The notes below the pieces were generated by a model. It was not told the origin of the DNA. It did not search any database and saw only the letters and a program-made list of their open reading frames with translations. A stretch of 64,000 nt of DNA from Huiozyma naganishii CBS 8797 (taxonomy: Eukaryota; Ascomycota; Saccharomycetes; Saccharomycetales; Saccharomycetaceae). Shown one piece after another: positions 9,250 to 17,190 of this stretch. Each line of letters opens with the position of its first letter. Positions within the stretch are counted from its first letter, which is position 1. The stretch spans positions 186,001 to 250,000 of the forward strand of contig NC_035933.1 in the NCBI RefSeq assembly GCF_000348985.1, written 5' to 3'. The translations under genes were made by a program, and so were the position numbers.

Positions 9250-10482
9250 ATGAAGAACAGGACGTTGAGAAGACGGTGTGGCTCGAGGAGACAGAGGAGG
9301 CTGACGGATATGCACAGTGCAATGTGGAGACGGTTGATGAGCAGTGCTGGGCGTGCTGGGAAAAGTGCGCCACTGGCGCCGTACTACAGCGCGGAGATGT
9401 TGAAGGCGGTCGAGTTGGGAGAGTCCGTGTTGCCCTCTTGGATGCGTGAGGGTGCTGGTGCTGGCGGTGCCGGCGGCCGTGACGATGTTGCTAGAGTGGA
9501 CGGGTTTTGGGACTACGACCCGCGAGTACCGCACGAGCACGCGGCGCAGACCGGTTCTCAACAGGTGTACACGCCGTCGAACAGCGGTGTCCAGGGGAAC
9601 GGCACTGCGCGACCGCTGCCCCCACCTGGGTCCAACGGTGCAGTGTACCCTGACGAGGTGCTGCAGTTGGCTACGCAGACGCGGATCTCGAAAATGGCGC
9701 TTCTGGCCGCTGGGATCCACCGACAGACGCAGACGGACCCGGCGTACGTGTCGCGGCGTCTACAGATGAAGCCATTAGTGTTGAAACGGGTGTCGAACCA
9801 GACCGGGAAGGGTAAGATTGCGTCACATTACGCGCTGTGTGTAGTTGGAGACCGTAACGGGATGGTCGGGCTCGGGGAGGGCAAGTCCCGTGCGGACATG
9901 GCGAAAGCATTGGGGAAGGCCCATTGGGACGCTATCCGGAACCTGACTGCCGTCGAACGGTTCGAGGACCGTACGGTGTTGCGGGACACGGATTACAAGT
10001 TCCATGGGTCTCGGCTGTTCGTGCGGCGGCGCGAGGCAGGGTTCGGCGTTCGCACTAACCATGTCATCTTCGAGATATGCCAACTCGCGGGGATCAAGGA
10101 CCTCAGTGCGAAAGTGTACGGTTCCCGTAACGAGATGAACATCGCGAAGGGGTTCCTAGAGCTTCTGACGACCGCCCAGGGATCTCTGAGGGATATCGCC
10201 GCTGGGAGAGGCAAGAAGATCGTCGACGTGAGGAAGACCTACTACGGTGGGGGGTGGAACCAAGAGAACTCAATTGCACACACACACACACACACACACA
10301 TGTACATAGGCAAGATGGGACACCATGCCCACCCAGACATAAGTAGCCACGACGCAGGACCTCTGTGTCCCTCGCCATCCATCACTTTAACACCATATTC
10401 TATAAAGAACAGACCTCTTAACACCAGAGACCATCGAGGAAGCGCACTGACAAACGGCAAGGTGTCTACGCGGCAACGATGA
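9250..10482 (+). CDS. MRPS5: Mitochondrial ribosomal protein uS5m with unusual C-terminal extension
   Basis: The body matches yeast Mrps5: the double-stranded RNA-binding-like S5 domain (NQTGKGKIASHYAL, GMVGLGEGKS) and the C-terminal S5 domain (NHVIFEICQLAGIKDLSAKV, KIVDVRKTYY). The family normally stops within a few residues of RKxYY, at about 10248 here. This frame instead continues about 77 codons through a (CA)12 repeat, encoding His-Thr repeats, and low-complexity sequence. It stops at TGA 10480-10482, overlapping the ATG of SRB6. Alternative starts at in-frame Met codons 21, 25 or 30 are possible; the N-terminus should be a mitochondrial presequence. The core call is secure; the extension may be real or reflect stop-codon loss. 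Confidence 0.9.
   Translation: MKNRTLRRRCGSRRQRRLTDMHSAMWRRLMSSAGRAGKSAPLAPYYSAEMLKAVELGESVLPSWMREGAGAGGAGGRDDVARVDGFWDYDPRVPHEHAAQTGSQQVYTPSNSGVQGNGTARPLPPPGSNGAVYPDEVLQLATQTRISKMALLAAGIHRQTQTDPAYVSRRLQMKPLVLKRVSNQTGKGKIASHYALCVVGDRNGMVGLGEGKSRADMAKALGKAHWDAIRNLTAVERFEDRTVLRDTDYKFHGSRLFVRRREAGFGVRTNHVIFEICQLAGIKDLSAKVYGSRNEMNIAKGFLELLTTAQGSLRDIAAGRGKKIVDVRKTYYGGGWNQENSIAHTHTHTHMYIGKMGHHAHPDISSHDAGPLCPSPSITLTPYSIKNRPLNTRDHRGSALTNGKVSTRQR
10277..10300 (+). repeat. (CA)12 microsatellite inside the MRPS5 frame
   Basis: Twelve uninterrupted CA units lie in the 3' extension of the MRPS5 frame and are read as alternating His and Thr. A length change not divisible by three bases would alter the downstream frame. 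Confidence 0.97.
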
Positions 10483-10925
10483 ACAACGAGGCGTTTCTGG
10501 AGAAGCTCGATGCGACCGTGGAGGTGTTGTCCGTGCGTCTGGCGGAACTGGTGCGCAGCGCGGGCACTGAACGAGGTTCCTCCTCTGCTGATGATGCTGG
10601 TGGGATCAACGATGCGGAGGATTCTGCCGAAGGTGGGGCCCCAATGCTGTCCAATGCGACGCAGGGAAGCATGATGGTGCACAGCCAGAGTGCACAGCTC
10701 GTGAAGGGCGTGCAGGACCTGCTGGTGCTCACCCGAGGACTCAGAGAGCGATGGTTGCTGAATCAGTTGCCCGAGCGAGTCCAGGGCGACAGCGACAAGA
10801 TAGACACGCAGTTGTTGGAGTCGTTACTAGACAAGTGTATACAATCTATAGCTGGTGCTGGTGCTGGTGCCACTCCCGCTCCTGGTGCCGCTCCTGGTGC
10901 TATCGCAGATGCCTCCGGGCAATAG
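10479..10925 (+). CDS. SRB6: Mediator head subunit Med22/Srb6
   Basis: The 148-residue protein begins NNEAFLEKLDATVEVLSVRL and contains SAQLVKGVQDLLVLTRGLRE and WLLNQLPE, the helices that characterise Srb6. It is a subunit of the Mediator head module, pairing with Srb4/Med17 and Med11 and bridging to RNA polymerase II. An acidic, Ser-rich insert and an Ala/Gly/Pro-repeat tail (AGAGAGATPAPG) make it longer than the 121-residue S. cerevisiae protein. Its ATG overlaps the MRPS5 stop codon, and its last 26 bp overlap the 3' end of TRS20 on the other strand. The order MRPS5-SRB6-TRS20 matches YBR251W-YBR253W-YBR254C. Confidence 0.95.
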   Translation: MNNEAFLEKLDATVEVLSVRLAELVRSAGTERGSSSADDAGGINDAEDSAEGGAPMLSNATQGSMMVHSQSAQLVKGVQDLLVLTRGLRERWLLNQLPERVQGDSDKIDTQLLESLLDKCIQSIAGAGAGATPAPGAAPGAIADASGQ

Positions 10926-11475
10926 CTTTGACACGCGAGTCGAACGCCCTGGAAGTGATCGGTGCAGGCCCAATAGTACCACTGCCACTGCCATTGGCAC
11001 TGCCACCGGCAGAATAGAACGGGTTCATCAAAGTCTTCACGTACAGTTCATGCACCTCCTGGTAGAAACTACGGCAGTTTGCGTCGTCCACGATCCCAGA
11101 ACCATGGACCATCAACAACTTCAACCCAGAGTATGTAGTATACGCACTCACCGCGAGCCCGTAGAAGTGATCCACACGGCCCAAGTAACAGTTATCCGTC
11201 TCTGTCTTCGCCCTGTGTGACCTCAAAAACCCGCCGCCGCCACCTTGTGCTGCACCACTCTGTGCTGCACCACCAAACTCTCCACCACCGGTGTTGGAGA
11301 CCGTGTCGCTGTTCTCCGGGAGCAACTGCCATTGCAAGTCCTCGATGACGTCCAGCGACGAGTGCAACACGAATGGGTTCAACTCCCGCTGTTCTGGCGT
11401 CCACGCACCCCGACCAAGCTCGCTCTCGTACAGCGGCCTGTCCCCAGGACCGACTATCGCGAAGTACTCAGGCAT
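10900..11475 (-). CDS. TRS20: TRAPP subunit Trs20 (sedlin family)
   Basis: The start is ATG 11475 (MPEYFAIVG); the longer frame upstream begins with a non-ATG codon. The 191-residue protein has the longin-like sedlin fold: PEYFAIVGPGDRPLYE at the N-terminus, LNPFVLHSSLDVIED, NCYLGRVDHFYGLAVSAY and GLKLLMVHG. Trs20 is a small TRAPP subunit that joins TRAPP modules in ER-Golgi and Golgi traffic; its human orthologue is mutated in spondyloepiphyseal dysplasia tarda. Two Gly-rich insertions (around residues 60-80 and 160-175) are not typical of the family. It is convergent and overlapping with SRB6, and divergent from MTC4 with 79 bp between starts. Confidence 0.94.
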   Translation of the reverse strand: MPEYFAIVGPGDRPLYESELGRGAWTPEQRELNPFVLHSSLDVIEDLQWQLLPENSDTVSNTGGGEFGGAAQSGAAQGGGGGFLRSHRAKTETDNCYLGRVDHFYGLAVSAYTTYSGLKLLMVHGSGIVDDANCRSFYQEVHELYVKTLMNPFYSAGGSANGSGSGTIGPAPITSRAFDSRVKAIARRHLR

Positions 11476-11554
11476 TGCGGCGACCCACGACTCCCCACAA
11501 CGTCCCCCATCAACTGTCCTCTTCAAGTTTCAAGACGGTCTCTTCTGATTTGAA

Positions 11555-13954
11555 ATGTTGAACCAGACGAAGAGAGGACCTAGAGTGATGAAGACACGGC
11601 AAGAACAGGGTTTTAAGACGCCGGTGATGCCACGAGAGTCGCGTGGCGGACAGCAGAAGCATGAACATGGGCAGAGACAGAGGCCACGGCAGCGACAGGG
11701 GGATCAGGGCCGGGTGCAGTTGGTCACGAAGTTGCTCGTGGATAACAGGTATAACCTTATGGATGAGTTGAACTACGGCAGGACATTGCCTTACTCACAA
11801 GGTGAGACGGGTCCAGTGGTCGGTGATGATTCTGTGGAGGGAAGTCGGTATAGTGGTGCGGAGTGTGGAGTCGCTGCGGCGGTTGCAGCGGTGACTGCAA
11901 CGGCGACGGGGGCGACTGCAGGGACTGCGACAAGTGCAGGTGCGTCTGGAGTGGGCGCTGGTGCCGTGGGGGCACCCTCGTGGACCACACAGGATCAAGT
12001 ATCCGCAAGGATAGTGCACATACCGAAGAGCACGCGGCTCAAGGCGGAACGGGTAAGAATATACCTTGAGTACTTCTACAATGTGATGGAGCGGTGCATC
12101 ACGTTGAATGACAGCGTTAGGGACCCCAATGGGGGTGTGCATGGTGGTCACGGCGCGGGCGCTGCGGCTGCGGCTGCAGCTGCCACCGGTGTAAGGTATG
12201 AGGGCGTCGAAGGTGTTTACAACCCGCTCCAGGTGATCAGGAATAGGAAGCTCAGGAAGAAGTATCACGATGAGGTGAAGCCCGCTAGGGAGCTCGTGTT
12301 TTCGCGGGTGCCCATGATCGCAGTTATTCAGTTCTCCAAACGACCCACTAGGAATATGCGTTGGTTTGTCAAACTGAGCGAGAAGTACAGTGATCTATCC
12401 TGGAGGACGAGCCACTGGGACGAGCTGCGACGGCCGGATGGCCACCTCTGGATCACGGCGGAAAAACAGCGCGATCAACAGCAGGTACACATCGCCAAGA
12501 AGAAGAAGAAGAGAAGGCGGCACAGATTATCGCAGACCATTGGTAAAGTGGGTCCGAAGATTCCAGGTCCACACGGACACGGACACGGTTATGACTCAAA
12601 CACGGTGAACTTAGGGAACCATCTCGACGTGAATAAAATACCGGGGCAGGACGAAGCAGCGTCGTCTTCGGGTACTACAATAGCAGACCAAGACGGCGAG
12701 TACGAAACGGCCTCGAAATTCAGCTCGAGTAGACTGGGGAGACTGGAGAAGATCATCACGGGCAAAACGAGACGGGTGTCGCACTCCAGGTCGCCCCGAG
12801 CAAGAAGCACCGAGAGCGGATTGCAGCAGCAGCAGCAGCAGCAGCAGGCTCCCGTCGCTGCCTCCGCGAGCCACCCAAGTGTGTATCACCTTGCTCCTGC
12901 AAACTTAACGGTGAACTCGACAAGAAGGGCATCGATAAAGGACGCGACGAAAGCTTTGAAGGAACTGCAGCGCAGGGACGAAACTCAAGGGCTAACAGAA
13001 GACAAGGAGGAGACGACGACGCCGGAGGGATCCAGCGACTCAAAGTCCGCAGACATTTCCGTATCCTCCCAGTCAGTGTCCTCTACTAGTGCGATACCCG
13101 TTACAACTGGTGGGACTTCACAGGTTGTGACACCCGCTGTGAGAACCCCTATCACACAAGGTATCAGATCTACGTCTCCACACTCTGTATCCAGTAGGGG
13201 GCCGGCGCCTCCTCCCATGGATGCCACAACGATGACCACGAATGCAAAGGACGAAGGTGCTGAAACGGCTGTGGCACCCGATGAGGCCGCCGAGAACGAT
13301 GAGTCTCCGGGTAGGAAGCGGAAAGATATGGAGAACGAGGCAAAGGACCAACAACGCCAGTTCTTCGTTGAGGAATTGGAGTCCCTCGTCGACCCTGCCT
13401 CGGAGAAGTACGTCCTCCCCGTGGACAAGCAGCTGGAGCAGTACTGGATGAGTACGAAGTACGTCATGAGCACCGTTGCGATTATGAAACACCGTCGGAT
13501 CACGCACGAAATTGTGAAGCGGAAGGAGATCGCAAAGCGGAACCAGATTATCCTCGAGGACGACACGGATAAGAACATCGAGGTCGCGAATGAGGTGATA
13601 CAGCTATACGACCACGAGTTGGATAAGGTCATTGCCGTGGGGAACAAGTGGGCGTCCACGCTTTTAAATGACTACTCGATTCGTGTCGAGATGCTGATAT
13701 CCTCGAGTGACAGAATCCTCAGTGATATCAACACAACACTGACTTTGAAGTTGAAGCTGTTCCAAGAGAACACGGAGCGGTATGGCACGATCCGGATGAT
13801 GCGCGCGCAGCGGACGACGCGGGTCGCGTACCGGTTGCTCGAGTACTCCATCATTGGTGCCCTGTGGACAATCTGGCTCTTTGTCAAGATGCTCAGGGAG
13901 ATCCGGCATGGGTTTGTTCTCACATGGAAGCTAATCAAGTGGACCATCTGGTGA
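11555..13954 (+). CDS. MTC4: Mtc4-like protein
   Basis: This 799-residue protein corresponds by position (between TRS20 and RCF3, as YBR255W) and by its N-terminal region LVTKLLVDNRYNLMDELNYGRT to Mtc4, which is linked genetically to telomere capping (synthetic with cdc13-1) and is of unknown biochemical role. Visible features are an Ala-rich stretch, a basic KKKKKRRRHR patch, a Gln8 tract, a long Ser/Thr-rich linker, a charged coiled-coil region (EIVKRKEIAKRNQIILEDDT), and a hydrophobic C-terminal hairpin (YSIIGALWTIWLFVKML and HGFVLTWKLIKWTIW) that may embed in a membrane. S. cerevisiae Mtc4 is about 100 residues shorter. Confidence 0.85.
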   Translation: MLNQTKRGPRVMKTRQEQGFKTPVMPRESRGGQQKHEHGQRQRPRQRQGDQGRVQLVTKLLVDNRYNLMDELNYGRTLPYSQGETGPVVGDDSVEGSRYSGAECGVAAAVAAVTATATGATAGTATSAGASGVGAGAVGAPSWTTQDQVSARIVHIPKSTRLKAERVRIYLEYFYNVMERCITLNDSVRDPNGGVHGGHGAGAAAAAAAATGVRYEGVEGVYNPLQVIRNRKLRKKYHDEVKPARELVFSRVPMIAVIQFSKRPTRNMRWFVKLSEKYSDLSWRTSHWDELRRPDGHLWITAEKQRDQQQVHIAKKKKKRRRHRLSQTIGKVGPKIPGPHGHGHGYDSNTVNLGNHLDVNKIPGQDEAASSSGTTIADQDGEYETASKFSSSRLGRLEKIITGKTRRVSHSRSPRARSTESGLQQQQQQQQAPVAASASHPSVYHLAPANLTVNSTRRASIKDATKALKELQRRDETQGLTEDKEETTTPEGSSDSKSADISVSSQSVSSTSAIPVTTGGTSQVVTPAVRTPITQGIRSTSPHSVSSRGPAPPPMDATTMTTNAKDEGAETAVAPDEAAENDESPGRKRKDMENEAKDQQRQFFVEELESLVDPASEKYVLPVDKQLEQYWMSTKYVMSTVAIMKHRRITHEIVKRKEIAKRNQIILEDDTDKNIEVANEVIQLYDHELDKVIAVGNKWASTLLNDYSIRVEMLISSSDRILSDINTTLTLKLKLFQENTERYGTIRMMRAQRTTRVAYRLLEYSIIGALWTIWLFVKMLREIRHGFVLTWKLIKWTIW
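12824..12847 (+). repeat. (CAG)8 tract in MTC4
   Basis: Eight perfect CAG codons encode eight glutamines within the low-complexity middle of MTC4. Such tracts commonly vary in length between strains. Confidence 0.95.
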
Positions 13955-14065
13955 GTCAACGTTGCACGAATATATAGATAGAGAGGTATGTACACTCCAA
14001 GACTGTGCGTCGGAAGCTTAGTATATACATGAATACAGGATGTTTTCAACTGGCGGGAGGTTCCT

Positions 14066-14590
14066 CTACCGATTCCGGTCGCCTGTAATAACGCTGTCCA
14101 TGATGTAGTCGTCCTCGAGGAAGATCCCCCTGTCCGCTGCTGCATCGAGGATCTTGTCCCGTTTCTCGCCCTCATTAGCGTAGTACTCTCTTTGGAACTT
14201 GAGCAACTGCGAGTCCGCTTTGAAGACGGCCCCCATGCTGATCCACGCACAGTGGTAGAACACGCGGACTTGCATCCTCACTGTCCGGTACACTGTCGAC
14301 ACCCTTCTCAAGACGAGCGCACTCGTGACACTGATCAGCGCACCTTGTACCGCCCCGAGACAAGACGCAACTGCAATCTATATGGAAGGCAGGTGAGCAA
14401 ACTTACAGCAAGCAAGAGCGCTCACTGTTGGTTTGTGGTTCATTGTTGTTAGTAACAAGTCTTAGCAGTTGGATGTGATATATGTCATTACCCCAGACTG
14501 AGGGGTGGGAGGGGTATCGTTACGTACTTGCTTTGTGAGTTCCCTCACGGTTTCCTTGTCGTAGTGAACAGGCTTCACTTGTTTAGTCAT
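14066..14590 (-). CDS. RCF3: Respiratory supercomplex factor Rcf3, two exons
   Basis: Exon 1 runs 14590 to 14528 (21 codons, MTKQVKPVHYDKETVRELTK plus Q). The intron, 14527-14378 (150 nt), has donor GTACGT, branch point TACTAAC at 14454-14448 and acceptor TAG. Exon 2 runs 14377 to 14066, and the splice is in frame, giving 124 residues. The protein has hydrophobic segments near the exon junction (IAVASCLGAVQGALISVTSALVL) and VFYHCAWISMGAVF, consistent with a small inner-membrane protein. Rcf3 resembles the N-terminal half of Rcf2 and modulates cytochrome c oxidase. In S. cerevisiae the orthologue YBR255C-A also has an intron and sits in the same place. The donor is a one-base variant of GTATGT. 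Confidence 0.92.
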
Positions 14591-14851
14591 GGTGTGTTGC
14601 CGTTGTTGTAGCGGGGGGAGGGACTCGGAGTGTTGTTTGATGAACAGTTTGCAACAGTCTTACTTACTCTTAACGTTGCAGGTGCAAAAGATAAAGAGCA
14701 GGGTCTGCCGGCGTTTGCGGGGTGATGGCCTGATGGGGGACGGAGCTTGTGTGTAATTAACTGTGAGAGTGTTTGTTACTTTACGTTAGTGTATATATAT
14801 TATGTGTGTTGTTCTAAATGCTATAATGGGTACCCTGTGGTCTCGCTTTGT

Positions 14852-15907
14852 TCATGCTACGGCGTTGATGCTTGTTCCGTTGGTGTCGCCGTTAGTCACG
14901 TTTAGCCACGATTCGAGCATCTGCAGCGGTCTGCGCAAGAGTCCCCTCGATCTATCGTTGTAGTGTTGCAGTTTGTGGACCCACTCTCTCTGCGAGGAAG
15001 GTGCGCGGAGACCGTTTATCGCAAGCACAGGGTCCTTCAAAAACTGCTCGATGAGCACGCACCATATGTACGAGATCTGCTCGAAGCACTTGTCGTAGTA
15101 GTAGTTGTTGCTTGGAAGGTCAAACCTCGGTAAGCTTGTGAGCATCTCCGTGCACTGGTCCAGGAAGTTGAGTGCCTCTTGCACGGTGACCTGGTTCCCC
15201 TGGGATTCGTCGCAGGGGATGCTGTTCAAGTTGTAGTCTATGAGACAGTCCAAAAACTCAAGTATGAACGGTTTCAGGCGCACGAACGAGTAGTCGTCCA
15301 GTTTGTATTCTGAAGCGGATTCGAACTTCCTATTGTACGGGACGTGCTGTAGTACTTTGTTGAACTTGTCCTGGAGGATGTCCATGTACTGGTCCGACTT
15401 GAACTTGGTCCGCTGGATCTGTCTCTGCACTTTGTTTTGCACCTGAGGGTCCAACTGTACAAGCTCCATCACGAGCGACGCCAGTTGTTCTTTATCCATG
15501 AGTTCCAACCCGCGCCGGATGGGCAGCGGCTGGCTCTGCAACTGCGCACTTTGCAGCGGTGCCATCACTCTCCTCCTCGTGGAAACCCGCCGACTCCCAC
15601 AAGTTTCATCGTCGCTCTGTTGCTGCTCTGGCTGTGGCTCATCATCTCCAGCAAACGTTCTTCTCTTCATCGCTGTGGTCCTCCCAGTCTGTTCCAGAGG
15701 CCCCAACGTCGGGAACGTTCCCATAGCACCTGCACCACCAAACGCACCCAGCCTTGCGTCCATACCACCAGCAACAAACTCACCACCGCCGCTACTACTG
15801 ATTCCACTGCCACTGCTACTGCTGCCACCGTTCGCGGCCCTGCTACTTCTGCCCGATACCGTGTCCAGCGAAGACTGAAACCCCCAAGCAAACCCCATAG
15901 CACTCAT
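14852..15907 (-). CDS. STS1: Proteasome nuclear-tethering factor Sts1 (Cut8 family)
   Basis: The 351-residue protein starts MSAMGFAWGF, like the MMGFEWGF start of yeast Sts1. After a Gly/Ser-rich N-terminal region with a basic cluster (KRRTF, STRRRV; likely NLS), it carries the conserved LPIRRGLELMDKEQLASL and the helical Cut8 core (SNNYYYDKCFEQISYIWCVL, LLRRPLQMLESWL). Sts1 binds karyopherin alpha and Rpn11 to bring proteasomes into the nucleus. It lies between RCF3 and RIB5; in S. cerevisiae it is YIR011C on another chromosome, so the gene order here differs. Confidence 0.95.
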   Translation of the reverse strand: MSAMGFAWGFQSSLDTVSGRSSRAANGGSSSSGSGISSSGGGEFVAGGMDARLGAFGGAGAMGTFPTLGPLEQTGRTTAMKRRTFAGDDEPQPEQQQSDDETCGSRRVSTRRRVMAPLQSAQLQSQPLPIRRGLELMDKEQLASLVMELVQLDPQVQNKVQRQIQRTKFKSDQYMDILQDKFNKVLQHVPYNRKFESASEYKLDDYSFVRLKPFILEFLDCLIDYNLNSIPCDESQGNQVTVQEALNFLDQCTEMLTSLPRFDLPSNNYYYDKCFEQISYIWCVLIEQFLKDPVLAINGLRAPSSQREWVHKLQHYNDRSRGLLRRPLQMLESWLNVTNGDTNGTSINAVA

Positions 15908-16070
15908 CCTCTGTCACTGTGTTATATCAAACTGGCGTTGAAACCTTGTAGTCTTGTAGCTAGTCTTGTAGTAGTCTTGTAAGAGTTCTATCTGTCTCGA
16001 TCAAAATTTTATCCAAATCACAAAGAATTGGTTACTTACGGTATATACTGGATGGGCACAGACGTCTAGT

Positions 16071-16787
16071 TCAGCAGTTGTTTCTCGCTGCAAGCTTGGC
16101 ATCGATGAGTCTGTTCAGTGTTCTGATCAGCGGGGAGTCCTCCTGCTCGAACTGAGCCTCCAACGCGACGGAGATCTGCTTCTCGATGACTTTCCCCGTG
16201 AGATCGACCTCGATGTTGACGTCGTCCTCGTTCAGCCGCTTGCCCGGCAGCGTGACGTTCTCCTGCGTGTGCTTGATCATCGCGATGTAGAAAGTGGCCC
16301 TGTGGTCGTCCACGCGGGTGATCGTCAGCGACACACCGTCAATGCACACAAACCCTTTCTCGACGATGTACTTCATGTACTGCGAATCGCGCAACTGGAA
16401 CCCGAACACGACAGAGTTGCCTTCGGGTACCTTACTGACAAGGCGCGCCACCGTGTCGACGTGACCCTGCACGTAGTGGCCACCGAACCTCACATCCTGC
16501 CGCACGGCACGTTCCAAGTTCACAGACGCCCCGGGGGTCGACCACTGCGCACAAGCAGTCCGCTTCACCGTCTCTGGCGAGATCCCGACTTTGAACGTTT
16601 CCTGGTCAAAGGCAGTCACCGTCAGACACACACCGTCCACGGCTATCGAGTCGCCAATGTGGCAGTCCTCCAGGATGCTACCGGCACCGCCAACGACCAC
16701 GGAGATGCCCTGGCCGCCAGCCTCGCTCCCATCAAACACGTTGTACTCCAGCACAGTCCCTACACACTCCACAATACCCGTGAACAT
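16071..16787 (-). CDS. RIB5: Riboflavin synthase
   Basis: The 238-residue protein begins MFTGIVECVGTV and has two lumazine-binding barrels in tandem: DSIAVDGVCLTVT and GGHYVQGHVDT in the first, then KGFVCIDGVSLTITRV in the second. The enzyme converts two 6,7-dimethyl-8-ribityllumazine molecules to riboflavin plus a pyrimidinedione, the last step of vitamin B2 synthesis, as a trimer in the cytosol. The length equals that of S. cerevisiae Rib5. It is divergent from MET10 across about 400 bp. Confidence 0.97.
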   Translation of the reverse strand: MFTGIVECVGTVLEYNVFDGSEAGGQGISVVVGGAGSILEDCHIGDSIAVDGVCLTVTAFDQETFKVGISPETVKRTACAQWSTPGASVNLERAVRQDVRFGGHYVQGHVDTVARLVSKVPEGNSVVFGFQLRDSQYMKYIVEKGFVCIDGVSLTITRVDDHRATFYIAMIKHTQENVTLPGKRLNEDDVNIEVDLTGKVIEKQISVALEAQFEQEDSPLIRTLNRLIDAKLAARNNC

Positions 16788-17051
16788 CTCCGTCTACTGC
16801 CCTACTGCTGTCGACTTGGTCCCAGTTCACCGTCGACGAGTCGTTCGGATCCGAATATTGAAACTTTTCAGTGCAAGAACGAAGAGCTTGAGGGAGCAGT
16901 TTTGACCAGTTTACTGGATCTACTACGACGACTACAGCGACTGCAATAACGGCGACTGCATCCCGGTGGATGGTTGTTGTTGGTGAGTGGTGTCTGTTGG
17001 ATCTCAGTCCCCGGTTCTCGTCAAGAGACACAGTTTTAGCGGTCGTTGAGT

Positions 17052-17074
17052 GCCACACGTTGAAAAAGTGTGGC
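17052..17074 (+). promoter_or_regulatory. Paired Met31/Met32-type cores upstream of MET10
   Basis: GCCACA at 17052-17057 and TGTGGC at 17069-17074 form an inverted pair of the TGTGGC core bound by Met31/Met32 at sulfur-assimilation promoters. They lie 117-139 bp before the MET10 ATG; a TATATAAG box follows at 17113-17120. No CACGTG Cbf1 site is seen in this gap. Confidence 0.6.
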
Positions 17075-17190
17075 ATTTGATGCAAACGTTGAGAGGCCAG
17101 TTGGGATTGTATTATATAAGCAGCACGTCCGTTGAGACTCTTCCATGGGTCTCTGCTCTGTTAGAAGGGACCCCAACAGCCACAGGAGGG

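Noticed and set aside
17050..17190. A 47-codon N-terminal extension of MET10.
   Set aside because: It would include the Met31/32 cores and the TATA box; conserved similarity starts after MSLAAST.
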